Shown: positions 23,807-35,447 of the stretch, piece after piece | How positions within the stretch are numbered: the first letter of the stretch is position 1 | How the letters are laid out: every line of letters starts with the position of its first letter | From: Thinopyrum elongatum | Lineage: Eukaryota > Streptophyta > Magnoliopsida > Poales > Poaceae | DNA: 64,000 nucleotides | Assembly: GCA_011799875.1 (NCBI GenBank) | Contig: CM022303.1 | Span: 425,605,938-425,669,937 of the forward strand | Direction: 5' to 3' | Program-made: the position numbers and the translations under genes | The notes under the pieces: generated by a model | The model's database searches: none | Seen by the model: only the letters and a program-made list of their open reading frames with translations | What the model was told of the DNA's origin: nothing

Positions 23807-25476
23807 TGATGTCTACTACGCAACCTTCTTCTTGTAGACGTTGTTGGGCCTCCAAGTGCAGAGGTTTGTAGGACAATGGCAAATTTCCCTCAAGTGGATG
23901 ACCTAAGGTTTATCAATCCGTGGGAGGCGTAGGATGAAGATGGTCTCTCTCAAACAACCCTGCAACCAAATAACAAAGAGTCTCTTGTGTCCCCAACACA
24001 CCCAATACAATGGTAAATTGTATAGGTGCACTAGTTCGGCAAAGAGATGGTGATACAAGTACAATATGGATGGTAGATATAGGTTTTTGTAATCTGAAAA
24101 TATAAAAACAGCAAGGTAGCAAGTAACAAAAGTGAGCAAAAACGGTATTGCAATGCTTCGAAACAAGGCCTAGGGTTCATACTTTCACTAGTGCAAGTTC
24201 TCTCAACAATGATAACATAATTAGATCATATAACAATCCCTCGACATGCAACAAAGAGTCACTCCAAAGTCACTAATAGCAGAGAACAAACGAAGAGATT
24301 ATTGTAGGGTACGAAACCACTTCAAAGTTATTCTTTCCGATCAATCCATTGGGCTATTCCTATAAGTGTCACAAACAGCCCTAGAGTTTGTAGTAAATTA
24401 ACACCTTAAGACACACATCAACCAAAACCCTAATGTCACCTAGATACTCCAATGTCACCTCAAGTGTCCGCGGGTTTGATTATACGATATGCATCACACA
24501 ATCTCATATTCATCTATTCAAACCAACACAAAGAACTTCAAAGAGTGCCCCAAAGTTTCTACCGGAGAGTCAAGGCGAAAACGTGTGCCAACCCCTATGC
24601 ATAAGTTCACAAGGTCACTGAACCCGCAAGTTGATCACCAAAACATACATCAAGTGGATCACGTGAATATCCCATTGTCACCACAGATAAGCACATGCAA
24701 GATATATATCAAGTGTTCTCAAATCCTTAAAGACTCAATCTGATAAGATAACTTCAAAGGGAAAACTCAATCCATTACAAGAAGTAGAGGGGGAGAAACA
24801 TCATAAGATCCAACTATAATAGCAAAGCTCGCGGTACATCAAGATCGTGCCAAATCAAGAACACGAGAGAGAGGGAGATCAAACACATAGCTACTGGTAC
24901 ATACCCTCAGCCCCGAGGGTGAACTACTCCCTCCTCGTCATGGAGAGCGCCGGGGTGATGAAGATGGCCACCGGTGATGGATCCCCCCTCCGGCAGGGTG
25001 CCGGAACAGGGTCCCGATTGGTTTTTCGTGGCTACAGAGGCTTGCGGCAGTGGAACTCCCGATCTTGGTTCTGTTCTGGAAGTTTGGGGATATATAAGAG
25101 GTGTTGGCGTCGGGAACAAGTCAGGGGGGTCCACGAGGCAGCCACGAGGTAGGGGGGGTGCGCCCAGGGGGGTAGGGCGCGCCCTCCACCCTCGTGGTGG
25201 CCTCGGGACTCTTCTGGTCCATCTCCGATGCTCCGTGGGCTTCTTCTGGTCCAAAAATAATCTCCGTAAATTTTCAGGTCAATTGGACTCCGTTTGCTAT
25301 TCCTTTTCTGCGATACTCAAAAACAAGGAAAAACAGAAACTGGCACTGGGCTCTAGGTTAATAGGTTAGTCTCAAAAATCATATAAAATAGCATATAAAT
25401 GCATATAAAACATCCAAAACAGATAATATAATAGCATGGAACAATAAAAAATTATAGATACGTTGGAGACGTATCA
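23807..25476 (-). mobile_element. Solo LTR of a gypsy retrotransposon
   Basis: On the minus strand this begins TGATACGTCTCCAACGTATC and ends GTAGACATCA. It is a complete 1670-bp LTR flanked by a perfect 5-bp duplication GTTTG (23802-23806 and 25477-25481). No internal region or second LTR is attached, so it arose by LTR-LTR recombination. The first 300 or so bases resemble the LTRs at 55968 and 57525, but the 3' part differs. These are therefore related, not identical, gypsy families (Sabrina/WHAM-type; name uncertain). Confidence 0.9.
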
Positions 25477-25684
25477 GTTTGCAAAAGCCATTCATCGCAT
25501 GGAAGCTTGATGACTTTCACACACTAAAGATTATCTGGCAACAAGCTGTGTCGACGAATCTCTGGATATGGTGATTCATGAAACCCATGGTATGATGTGT
25601 AAACACAGTTCCCCCTGGAGAATGGAAGTTGCATAGCACGGTAATCATCGCCGGTGAAATGATCGATGATTGGTTGGATGATCG

Positions 25685-26577
25685 TGTCGGCGTTCTGGGA
25701 ACGGGGGTACCCAGACTTGCCTGCCTGCGGCCCACAACGTGGCTCCATCGATGGCCTGGTACGGCCCAGCTTTGACATCAACAACTCAAGACCCTCGCGA
25801 GGGGCCAAGCCTCATGAGGCGGACAACACCAAGACCTCCAAAGGGAGCAGCCTCCCGAGGAGCGGAGATTTCTATGCAAGGCTCACCTCGTGAGGATCGG
25901 GTGACGTGAGCCATGATGACCAAGGCCAGGCGGGCGCCAGCGGGCGCAGTGTACTAGTTTCCTCTTTGGTGCAAAGGAGGCAAGCAGCAGGCGCGGAGTC
26001 CCGAGGAAGCAGCCAAAGGTTTCCATTCCTGTGCAACAAGACCAGGACCGCCCGGACGGCAGGACGGAGGTCATCGCCGAGCCCACCACGGCGCCATGAC
26101 CAGAGGCTTTTGCAGGCGAAGACCACTTTTCGTCAGGATAAGATGTACTAGCTGTCTCCCTTCAAATTTGGCCGTTGTGGGATCCCTTCCCGCCTTCATT
26201 TGGGAAGAGGACCAAGGCCACTATAAATAGGACCTAGCCACCACCGTAGCAGGGAGAGAAAAAGAGGACGACAGATCAAGTCGACCAAATCCATTCCACC
26301 CTCACCAGCTCACTTGAGCTCAAGAACACACCTCCTGAGGTTGTTCTCCTCTGTACTAGTTCATCCTCAGCCCTTTGAGGCAAATCCACCACAAAGCAGG
26401 AGTAGGGTTTTACACCGCAAGGTGGCCCGAACCTGGGTAAACTGCTGTGTCCCCTTTCCTTCGAGTTCGTCGTGCTAGGCTGTGAGATTGGCGAGTAGGC
26501 AGACTGGGAGGTTGAGATCTCCGCACGCACCCCAGAGTTCGAACCTCTCAAGGGTTTGCGGAACCCGAAATCCGACA
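25685..26577 (+). repeat. 5' LTR of the Tat-like gypsy element
   Basis: 893-bp LTR with TG...CA ends. A plausible TATA (CACTATAAATAGGACC, near 26219) precedes the presumed transcript start, as expected for an LTR promoter. The 3' copy reads CACTATCAATAGGACC, with a mutated TATA. Confidence 0.9.
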
Positions 26578-26600
26578 TTTGGCGCGCCAGGTAGGGGTGC
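26578..26600 (+). other. Primer-binding region of the Tat-like gypsy element
   Basis: TTTGGCGCGCCAGGTAGGGG starts directly after the LTR. Its position and TGGCGC core fit a tRNA primer-binding site for gypsy elements. I cannot assign the tRNA with certainty. Confidence 0.65.
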
Positions 26601-26649
26601 GTCGGAGCCTCTCTTCCGTCGGTCGATTCGCCACTGCTCCACCGCTTCC

Positions 26650-29600
26650 ATGGCTGACGCGCGTCGAGCTCGTGCTGAGCGCCGGGCCGCTCTCGCCGCC
26701 CGCGTCGCTTAGACAGCACCGACGGGCGACGGTTGCCCTCGCCGACCCCTGTCGCCGGTGGCGAATGCAGCCACGGGCCCTGCAGGCCACGAGCAACAGG
26801 ACTCTTCACTGCATCCTTCCATGCGCCGCGACGGGCGCACCGCTACTCCGTCGTTGACTCTGGCTGCTTCGTCCTCCCATGCTCGTCGTGGCCCGGCGAA
26901 CGCGCAGGCCGCGCTGCTCAGGGCACGCGAGCTCCTGCGCTACCGCCTGGTCGACGACCTCTACGAGGACTGGCTCGACCGCATCGCCGAGCTCGTCAGC
27001 GCTACTGGAGATTCTGCTGCACCGTCTCGCTCGCTGCCTCAACCACCGCCTGCTGCGGGAGACGTAGCTCACGGGGCACCTCCTCCACCTCCCAGGCAGG
27101 ATGCCATCGTCGAGCCAAGGCGGGTGGCGCCTCGACGTGATCCGCAGCATCAGGCGCTCGCGCGCGACGAAGCAAGCTGCCAGGTGGTGCAGCGGCCACA
27201 AGAAGATGCGCGTGCGCTCCCGGCGCCGCCCCGTCAAGACTGCACGCCACCTGTGGTGGCGGCGCGTGAGCACCAAGACCAGGCTCCACCTCCATGGCGG
27301 GCTCCCGTGACCACAACAGGGTGCCGCACATTCACTCCGGAGTTGCGCAGCATCGTCTGGCCGGGGAAGTTCAAGCCTGACCTGCCTCCACGCTACGACG
27401 ACACCGCCGACACTGCTGAGTTTCTGCAACTCTACGAGCTAAGCATCGAGGTGTCCAGCGTCGACGAGAAGGTCATGGCGAACTAGTTCCCCATGGCCCT
27501 CAAGGACGGCGCGCGCTCCTGGCTCCTGAACCTCCCCACAGGATCGATCTCCTTCTAGGACGAGATGCGGGAGCGCTTCATTGCCAACTTCCAGGGCACT
27601 CACGACCGCCAGCCGGCCGTGGGTGACCTGCGACGCATCAAGCAGCAACCAGGAGAGACCCTGCAGAAGTACATCCAGCGCTTCAATAGCGTTCGCCTCA
27701 AGATCCCCAAGGTGTCGGACGAAGCCATCATCTCAACGTTCACTGATGGCGTCCGCGACGTCAAGATGAAGGAGGAGCTCGCCATACACGAAGACCTGTG
27801 CACGGCCCTGGAGATGTTCAACATGGCAACCAAGTGTGCGAGAGCTGAGGAGGGACGCCTCTCCCTCCTCGAGCTCCCTAACGCAGACCCAGAAGACAAG
27901 AAGGCCAAGGCCAAGGACGTGAAGCGCAAGGGACCGGCCGTACTCGCAGCCGAGCCAGAGATGAAGCGTGGCTGCGATCACCCAGAGTCATCCAAGGGCA
28001 GCCGCCCATTCTGCGTCTTCCACAACGTGCACAACCACAACACCAACGACTGCCAGGAGCTCAGGGCCATCCGCGACAGGCGCCTCGGTCGTCGCCCCGA
28101 GCGCAACGATCGAGGCTACGGTCGCGGAGGAGGCCGAGGTGGAGGACGCTGGGACGGCCGTGACCATCGTCAGGAGTGGCGCGACCAGCCTCGGGAGGAC
28201 CGCTGGCAGGGCCAGCCTCGTGAGGGTGCCTGGAGGGATCAGCCTCGCGAGGACCGTCCTCAGGGCAACGCTGGTCTTTCCCCGCTGCCGCCGCCACCAA
28301 GAAGGAACGAGGACCACCACCAGGACGAGGGGGCTGGGGGCTTCCAGGAGCCTCGTGCCATCGCCTGCATCCTGGGCGGCTCCCAGGCCCCAGCCTCCCA
28401 TCGCATCTTCAAGCAGTTCGCGCGTGAGGTGAACGCAGCCCTCCCCAAGCTCGAGGCAACACGCCCGCTCAGGTGGTCCAAATATGCCATCACCTTCGAC
28501 TCCTCCTACCAGCTCAAGTGCGCGGCCACAGCCGGCGCCCTCCCAATGCTCTGCTCGCCCATCATCAGCAACGTGCTCGTCACCAAGACACTCGTCGATG
28601 GCAGAGCAGGGCTCAATGTTCTCTCTGTCCAGACGTTCAACAGGATCCAAGTGCCATACCACCAGCTTCAGCCTACCAAGCCTTTCTCAGGAGTGACTGA
28701 CGGCTCCACCACCCCGTTAGGGCAGGTCCGCCTCCCTGTCACCTTCGGCAAGCGCGACAACTACCGCACCGAGCTCATCGACTTCGACGTCGCTGACATT
28801 CGCCTGCCGTACAATGCCATCCTCGGGTACCCGGCCTTGGCCAAGTTCATGGCGGTCACCCACCATGGCTACAACGTCCCCAAGATGCCAGGAAACTGCG
28901 GCATCATCATGGTCGCCTGCGAAGAAAAGGACGCGGTGTGCTCTCTCGAGCGCGCCTACCAGGCTGCAGCGGTTGAGAACCCAGACGACAAGGGCGCTCC
29001 CTACCCCCCAGAGGCCGTTCCCAAGAAGAAGAAGCAGCTGCTCCACCAAGGATCTCAGGAGGGTGGGGCTTCCGGCGGTGCCGCCTCAAGCCTTGCGTCC
29101 GCGGACGGGGCGCCTTCCCCTCTCACATAGGAAGGCACGCCCGGCGCCCCCCTCAGGCTGGGCTCGGGGGCTCTCCTCTGGAGGGACTCTGACCTGGCCA
29201 ACGTCACGAGGGAGGCGCTCGGGCACCATGTGGAGGCATGCTTCAGTGCGCGCTTCCGCGAAGAAAGCGCAGGGCGCGAGGCACCAGGCGCTCAGGAGTT
29301 CATCACCAAGGCAGTCAAGGAGATTCAGGAGGCAAGAGTTATGCGGGGCGATCGCCGCCCACCACCCGGCGCGGCTCCCTGCCCAGGAGAGGACGGGGAG
29401 CTGCGCGTCTGCGTCGACATCCCTGGGCTCAACAGGGCCACGTCTCAGGAGCTCTTCTGGCCGTCCCGTGTTGGCCGATGCGAGGGTCCCCCTCATAGCT
29501 ACGTTCACATGCCCTTTGGTTTGCTGAATGTGGTTGCTGCATCCCAATGCCACATGCGGGGCGTCTTGGCAGCTCAGGAGGCCAGGCGCCAGGCGATCCA

Positions 29601-29679
29601 GGTGGAGATGGCGATGGATCCTCACGAGCCCCCCGGACCTCCAGAGCCTCCCGAGGTTCAGGGCCAGGGCCGCTCATGA
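26650..29679 (+). pseudogene. Gag-protease-truncated RT reading frame of the Tat-like gypsy element
   Basis: One frame runs from the ATG at 26650 (MADARRARAERRAALAAR) to a TGA at 29677-29679, interrupted by TAG at 26710, 27484, 27556 and 29128. The capsid region contains DEMRERFIANFQGTHDRQP and LRRIKQQPGETLQKYIQRF, typical of Tat/gypsy gag. A Cys/His cluster (FCVFHNVHNHNTNDC) and an RG-rich segment with DQPRED repeats follow. A protease-like motif LVDGRAGLNVLSVQTF lies near 28590, where the family usually has DGG. After 29128 the RT begins (ELRVCVDIPGLNRATSQ) but jumps directly to YVHMPFGLLN. The palm with the catalytic YxDD box and all later domains are lost. At two of the TAG sites (27484, 27556) family context suggests Trp. 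Confidence 0.85.
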
Positions 29680-30936
29680 GGAGCGACTTCTGCAGCGCAC
29701 GTCTTCAGCTACTCCAACATCTCTTCAGCAACGGTACCAGGTGACATCTTTTAGTTCGTTCAGTTGGGGGCGCCCCTCGGGCTGCATTATCCCCAAGCCG
29801 TGTGGGTCCGTCCCTGCGGCATGTATCGTTCTTGCATCCATCAGAACTGGCTTTACCTTCTTCTATGAGTTGCTTTATGATTATCACCCGCTTGCTTCAA
29901 GTTTTATTACCCCTCGTGGCCTCCCCGCGTTGCTGACCCGCCTCTTGCTCATCTCGCAATGGGGGCTACACATGCTGGCACGGTGCTTGTGCTCGGGTCC
30001 GTCCCTGCAACGCTGACAAATCTGAGAGATCGAGCTCTGGCTCGCGGCCTGCCTCGCGCACATCACCTCACCAGGTCCTCAGTGCCTTCATCTTCTTGCG
30101 GAAAGATCAATGGACAGGCAACAAGCGCGGTTCGGGGTCATATTCTCCTCCACAGGCTAACTTGCAGGAATCTCTGGAGCTTAACTACGGGCAGGCCCGA
30201 CGGCCACCCCCTTCTCACGCAAGTCGCTTGCACGTTAAAGGGGGGGCTTCTGAGCATCGCGCCTCAGGAGCCCCTACTGGCTCTCTAGCCCTCACCCCCT
30301 GGCCTTGACCACGGCATCGCGACTTGGCATACCAGCGGCGGCTGAGCCTCGCTCGAGGGCCGGGACCCGAGGACATAGAGCATCTAGACGAGCAAGAAAA
30401 GGGGATGGCCGTCGCGAGCCCTACCTAGAGGCGTCACCACTAAGGCACGGTCGGACACCACGCAAGGGAATCGCCGCAGGCTCACTAAGATAAGTCACCC
30501 ATGCGTATCCACGTGAACCTCACAACTCAATCCCACGACCCTCGCAGCCTCGCTCGGGCAATGTCGCTTTCCTTTCCGGCCTCTAGGGAGCTGCTTGCAC
30601 GCCAAAGGGGACATCTTGAGCATCGCGCCTCAGGAGCTCTCACCGGACCTCGGGCTGCTCACCTCCTGGCCTTGACCACGGCATCGCGACCTGGCATACC
30701 AGCGATGGCTGAAGCTTGCCTGGGGACTGGGTCCTGTCGGCGTAGAGCGCTAAGCTACCTCAAGTACGGAAAGGGGGAACCGTGCCGGAACGAGACGCAC
30801 AATTTCAACGCAGTACTAGGAAGGATAACATTGAAACAAAAGCATTACAGTTTTTTACATACCCCCACGAGGCTTGTCACAATTCCGCGCAGGGAAACAA
30901 AAGAAGAAAAACCTCGAAGGACCGGGCCGATGGGCA
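29680..30936 (+). other. Non-coding 3' internal region of the Tat-like element
   Basis: About 1.25 kb with no supported sense ORF. It contains a direct repeat: 30230-30365 and 30598-30735 share GAGCATCGCGCCTCAGGAGC and GACCACGGCATCGCGAC about 370 bases apart. These may be remnants of deleted pol flanks or regulatory repeats. Confidence 0.6.
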
Positions 30937-31726
30937 TCACCGGCGACGCCGAGCAGACGCCACTGCCGCGCTCCAGGCACGGCGAGAGCTCGGCGACACG
31001 TAGCTGTAGTCGCTGGACTCCGGGGAATCGCTGGGCTCGGGAGAGTCGCTGGATTCCCAGGAGTCATCGCTGCTGCTGGAGGGGTTGCTGGCAATACCGG
31101 AGGCGGGCTCGATGCCTGCAACCGCGCCGCGTGGGCCGCTACTCCCGGGGCAGCACTCCAGCCGCCGGCCCTCCCCGTCGAAGACCTTGAAGAACAATGT
31201 GGAGGCGCCGTCGTACTCAAAGTGGATGGCGAGGGCCCCTTCTGCACGGCAGGCACGGGCGACCTCACCCCATCCGCGGGTCATGAAGATGCCGCCCGGA
31301 GGCACTACCTCGACCTCCGCTCTGGTGGCTAGGCTGCAGCACCCGGCGTGTTGCAGCCACAGCTCGAGCGGTCCCCTCGGCGAAGAACCTCAGGAACCGG
31401 ATCCACGAGCGAGGCGACATTGCCGCCCACACCACAAACTCGTGCGAGCTACCCTCGGCATGAGTTCGCAGGCTAGCTGGCCGCCCGACTTTGGCCTGCC
31501 CGCTGCTACCCCGAACTGCACAGCGGCGGGCGTTGCCGTCCTGCGCACGGGCGTACAGGGGGAGCGGGAAGCCAGGCGGAGGTCGCTCATACCAAGGCCG
31601 AGTCACCCCCTCCCCTGCTCCAGCGTCACGAGGATGGCTAAACCTCTTCTTCGGCGGAAGCGGTTCAGGCTCCTCCCGAGGGGCTTTTCCCTTTTTCGCC
31701 GCGGAGAATCTTCTGATCGGCGCCAT
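30937..31726 (-). pseudogene. Antisense B3-like ORF of the Tat-like gypsy element (frameshifted)
   Basis: On the minus strand, opposite to gag, an ATG at 31726 starts MAPIRRFSAAKKGKAPREEP, a basic N-terminus. The frame continues with WYERPPPGFPLPLY and SWIRFLRFFAEG. A shift of frame near 31340-31372 leads into PLELWLQHAGCC, EVEVVPPGGIFMTRGWGEVA, LAIHFEYDGASTLFFKVFDG and an acidic Ser/Asp/Glu tail. The second half aligns with the plus-strand ORF at 60306 (GCC, RRGWKTFAHAY, SVKVFGRSGARLGCC). I read both as degenerate plant B3 DNA-binding domains. Known: Tat-lineage elements carry antisense ORFs. Inferred: DNA binding. The frameshift means this copy is probably inactive. It has its own TATA box about 85 bases upstream. 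Confidence 0.7.
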
Positions 31727-31809
31727 GAACGATACGGCAAGACGGAGAAGAAGAAGAAGCAGGCAGCAAGAAGATGGAGATGAGCGAGGGGGGCTCCGCC
31801 CCTCTCCCC

Positions 31810-31816
31810 ATTTATA
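31810..31816 (-). promoter_or_regulatory. TATA box for the antisense B3-like ORF
   Basis: TATAAAT on the minus strand, in the context CGGCTATAAATGGGG. It lies about 85 bases upstream of the ATG at 31726 and about 245 bases inside the 3' LTR, pointing away from that LTR. Confidence 0.6.
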
Positions 31817-32059
31817 GCCGAAGGGAGGCCAACCGCCAGCCTCCACGATCCCACGCAATGATGGTTTTTTCTGCATGCAGCAGTGACTCGTCAAGTCGAA
31901 CGGTTGCCGAGGCAGCGTGGGGAAGCGGAGACGCCCACGTCCCATCAATTGCCACGCGTCGCCCAAGGCCGCAGGCGGTTAGGGCTCGCGGCGCTTCGCA
32001 CTTGCCCTTTGGCTTCGCCTCGAAGCCAAGTCCGAGTGCGCCCTGGGCCCGGGGGCTAC

Positions 32060-32966
32060 TGTCGGCGTTCTAGGAATGGGGGTACCCAGACTTGCCTGCC
32101 TGCGGCCCAGGGCGTGGTTCCATCGACGGCCTGGTACGGCCCAGCTTTGACATCAACAACTCAAGACCCTAACAAGGGGCCAAGCCTCGCGAGGCGGACG
32201 ACACCAAGACCTCCAAAGGGAGCAGCCTCCTCAGGCTGGCTCTCGAGGAGCGGAGATTTCTATGCAAGGCTCACCTCATGAGGATCGGGTGACGTGAGCC
32301 ATGACGACCAAGGCCAGGCGGGCGCCAGTGGGCGCAGTGTACCAGTTTCCTCTTTGGTGCAAAGGAGGCAAGCAGCAGGCGCGGAGTCCCGAGGAAGCAG
32401 CCAAAGGTTTCCATTCCCGTGCAACAAGACCAGGACCGCCCGGACGGCAGGACGGAGGTCATCGCCGAGCCCCCTACGGCGCCATGAACAGAGGCTTTTG
32501 CAGGCGAAGAACACTTTTCGTCAGGATAAGATGTACTAGCTGTCTCCCTTCAAATTTGGCCGTTGTGGGATCCCTTCCGGCCTTCATTTGGGAAGAGGAC
32601 CAAGGCCACTATCAATAGGACCTAGCCACCACCGTAGCAGGGAGAGAAAAAGAGGACGACAGATCAAGTCGACCGAATCCATTCCACCCTCACCAACTCA
32701 CTTGAGCTCAAGAACACACCTCCTGAGGTTGTTCTCCTGTGTACTAGTTCATCCTCAGCCCTTCGAGGCAAATCCACCACAAAGCAGGAGTAGGGTTTTA
32801 CACCGCAAGGTGGCCCGAACCTGGGTAAACTGCTGCGTCCCCTTTCATTCGAGTTCGTCATGCTAGGCTGTGAGATTGGCGAGTAGCCAGACTGGGGAGG
32901 TTGAGATCTTCGCATGCACCACAGAGTTCGAACCTCTCAAGGGTTTGCGGAACCCGAAATCTGACA
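32060..32966 (+). repeat. 3' LTR of the Tat-like gypsy element
   Basis: 907-bp LTR matching 25685-26577, with a 15-bp insertion near 32233 that adds CAGGCTGGCTC sequence. It is followed by the target duplication GATCG. Confidence 0.9.
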
Positions 32967-34545
32967 GATCGAATAATTGAGCCCGAGGAACATGGAGTGG
33001 TTGCCGAGGCTGTAAACCTGCCTCCAGTTGAATATGCCTGGCCCAACGGAGCTGGGATCTTTCTCGAACACGAAGCAGCCATAGCCATCACAGTCACGAA
33101 CACCCCAGGCATTGTACTGCATGTGGTTTGATGAAATGGTTTGGTCAATTTGGTACATGCGAATGAGCATCAAATGACCGCCGTCAGTTGAACGAGCGAT
33201 AAACCACCACCCATTGAATGGTATGATTCCAGGTCCTGGAATCATGAAGGCCAGCGCATTTGCGTCTGCTACAACAAATCAAATTGGAGACCAAAAGGAA
33301 AAAATATACAATCATGTTCAGAGTATGTGTGGAATTAAGATTATTATAACAGTGACACATATCATAGACAGAGAATTGCAATGCCGTGGTCATAATCATA
33401 CCCCAAGTTAAAAAAAATAAGCCAATGGCTTTCATATTCTAGCAATATGTCATGGTTCAAACATCATGTAACAATGAGAGGAAAACAGCTATGACAGGGC
33501 CTACCCATATTCTACCATAGCACTTACTACTATTCTCATATCAACTCTAAACAATAACATGCGTGGTTATAAAAATCTTGGAAATGAGAATAACATATAG
33601 CAATCATGATATACTCATAATATCTATTCTAACAATCATTAGATGCCAATTGTTCTCATATCAATTCTAACAATAACATGTGTGGTCATAAAAATCTAGG
33701 AAATGAGAGGAACATATAGCAACGATGTGGTTATAGACATACTATCTACTCTAAATTTGTAACAATCAACCGGCAGTCGTATTCATAAGGTAAAGATGAG
33801 ATGAGGTAGAACAATTACACGACGATAGATTCCACCAGTATAGGCAGCCAATCTGTGCGTCGACCGCGTACACGATGCCATCATGCACTATAGCATCAGA
33901 CAGAAATGGAGGCTCAACAGGATTGACGATGAGCCATAACCATGTATGGCGACCGGATTCCAGATAGACTAATCCCATGTCGAACAAGGCAATGAGCTTG
34001 TAATCCATGTAGTCTTCTGATGGTGTGGGCACTTCGCAGATTACAACCTTCAGCAAACGGAGGTCGCACCAAAAGCTCGACGCGCCTCGTGCGTAGTAGG
34101 CAGGAGTGTCCGGCGGGCCGCGAGCCTCGATGGCGGCGGTATCCAACGATGGAAGGGTGATCTCTCGCTGGGTGTAGATATCCACGAGACGCCACAGACT
34201 ACCGGATTGGTGGATGAGGACGATCCAATTGGCCTTCATGCCCGCCCAGTAGTGGCCGCGCATGAAGGACAGGTGGACGGGTAGTGGTAGCATGTCGAGG
34301 GGCACCACGACAACCTCCGTAGGATCGTCAAGTCAGTGTCTGGGCCACCTGCGAGGATCGGGCATCAGCAAGTAGGGTGTCTTGAAAAGGGCCGGACGGT
34401 TGCAGACGAGTAGACGGTACAAAGACACCGAGCATGCGGCCAGACGGACGGTTCTGAGCAGGTCCATATGATTACAGATCTGCTCCAAGAGAACATCAGT
34501 GAGGGAATTCCAATCGCGGCTCTGCGTGTCAGTCGGTTCTGCCAT

Positions 34546-35199
34546 AGGTTTTTTTAGGGTGCTGAGTGATTGGCGTTTTCGGTGCCTGCGAGCGAGCGGG
34601 GAAGTGGATTCGGGCGGGCGAGCAAAGAAGATGGCTTGTGTGGCCGAGCAGTGAGCGGGGGGATATGGTACGCGTGAGCTACCAAGGAAGATGGCGCGGG
34701 CGGGCGAGCAGTGAGCCGGGAAAAATGGTGTGCGGCTGACGATGGGGAAGAGAGGAGGAAGAAGAAGAGAGGAGGAAGAAGAGGGAAAGACGGGGAAGAA
34801 AGTGCATTAAATCTCAATTCTACAAGTACTACTACCAGGATATACCGTCCTTCGGAGTGTAAATAGTTAAGCCGATGACATGTGGGTCTACCTCAAGAGG
34901 GCCCATATGTCAGTTAATGGAAGAGAGAGGTGCATAGGCGTATTTGCGAAAGCGTGCTCCACTGGCAAACATGATGGCAGTACTGGGTAAGGCTGATTCA
35001 GCTTATTAATTAAGTGTCCCATCTGCTGCATCGTGTATTGTCACTTCACTGTGAAGACTAGTTGAATAGTTCTCTCTGACCGAGATGGGGAATAATGGAT
35101 CGCCAAGACTTCCTATCTACAGTCTCCCTATGCCTCTACTCTCATCCTGTCCAACAAGATGAAACATTGGCCAAGGCACCCGACGCCAATAATGTAGGA
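34546..35199. other. Upstream flank of the first F-box gene
   Basis: A purine-rich stretch on the plus strand (34740-34800, GAGGAAGAAGAAG) could be leader or promoter sequence of the minus-strand F-box gene. No further gene is visible. Confidence 0.5.
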
Positions 35200-35409
35200 G
35201 TACTAGTAGTATTTTTGTGTCAAATTTTGACCATCTATTTAACTAATAAAATGTTAATGCATTTCACCAAAAATCATATCACTGGATTCGTATTTGAACA
35301 TAGTTTTTAATGGTATAGTTTTTTTATGACATGCATTGACACTTTGTTAGTTAAATTTACGGTCAAAATTTTACACTAAGTACGAAGGGGACCATTAAAC
35401 CAGGACGGA

Positions 35410-35412
<3 letters not shown>
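35200..35412. mobile_element. Stowaway-like foldback MITE, second copy
   Basis: Sister of the MITE at 23160-23372: the same CAAAATTTTGACC / GGTCAAAATTTT hairpin arms and the same central GTATTTGAACATAG-like block. It ends AAACCAGGACGGAGG, which keeps more of the Stowaway terminus than the first copy. Confidence 0.7.

Positions 35413-35413
<1 letters not shown>

Positions 35414-35445
<32 letters not shown>
35414..35445. repeat. (TA)n microsatellite
   Basis: About 16 TA units directly after the MITE terminus. TA is also the Stowaway target, so the tract may have grown from the target site. Confidence 0.95.

Positions 35446-35447
<2 letters not shown>

Larger units (their letters stand above)
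25685..32966 (+). mobile_element. Tat-like gypsy retrotransposon, pol deleted, with antisense B3-like ORF
   Basis: The LTRs are 25685-26577 and 32060-32966, both starting TGTCGGCGTTCT and ending CGACA or TGACA. They are flanked by the perfect duplication GATCG (25680-25684 and 32967-32971). The 5' LTR is followed by a primer-binding region at 26578 and the 3' LTR is preceded by GGGCCCGGGGGCTAC. Gag and protease are present, reverse transcriptase is mostly deleted and integrase is absent, so the element is non-autonomous. About 17 mismatches are visible in the first 290 bases of the LTR pair, plus a 15-bp indel. An antisense ORF sits before the 3' LTR, an arrangement known in the Tat (Retand/Grande) lineage. 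Confidence 0.92.
25524..34545 (-). pseudogene. F-box/DUF295 (KIB-like) gene, broken by a premature stop and a gypsy insertion
   Basis: F-box proteins recruit substrates to SCF ubiquitin ligases; DUF295/KIB members add a beta-propeller-like region. Exon 1 is 34545-33819, starting MAEPTDTQSRDWNSLTDVLL with an F-box (LLEQICNHMDLLRTVRLAA). After an in-frame TGA at 34333-34335 the same frame continues with DUF295-like sequence (YMDYKLIALFDMGLVYLESG, IVHDGIVYAVDAQIGCLYWW). The intron 33818-33266 has GTAATTG and TGTAGCAG borders in matching phase. Exon 2 (33265-32972, then 25684-25524) is cut by the gypsy element at GATCG. Across that gap GLNYSI joins IQPIIDHFTG in frame, and the frame ends LLPDNL. 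Total coding length without the insert is 1182 nt, 394 codons. It was a full-size gene when captured or duplicated. Confidence 0.85.

Noticed and set aside
26806..28662. Antisense ORFs over gag (207, 224 codons)
   Set aside because: GC-rich shadow of the gag frame. No homology to the B3-like ORF and no promoter signal.
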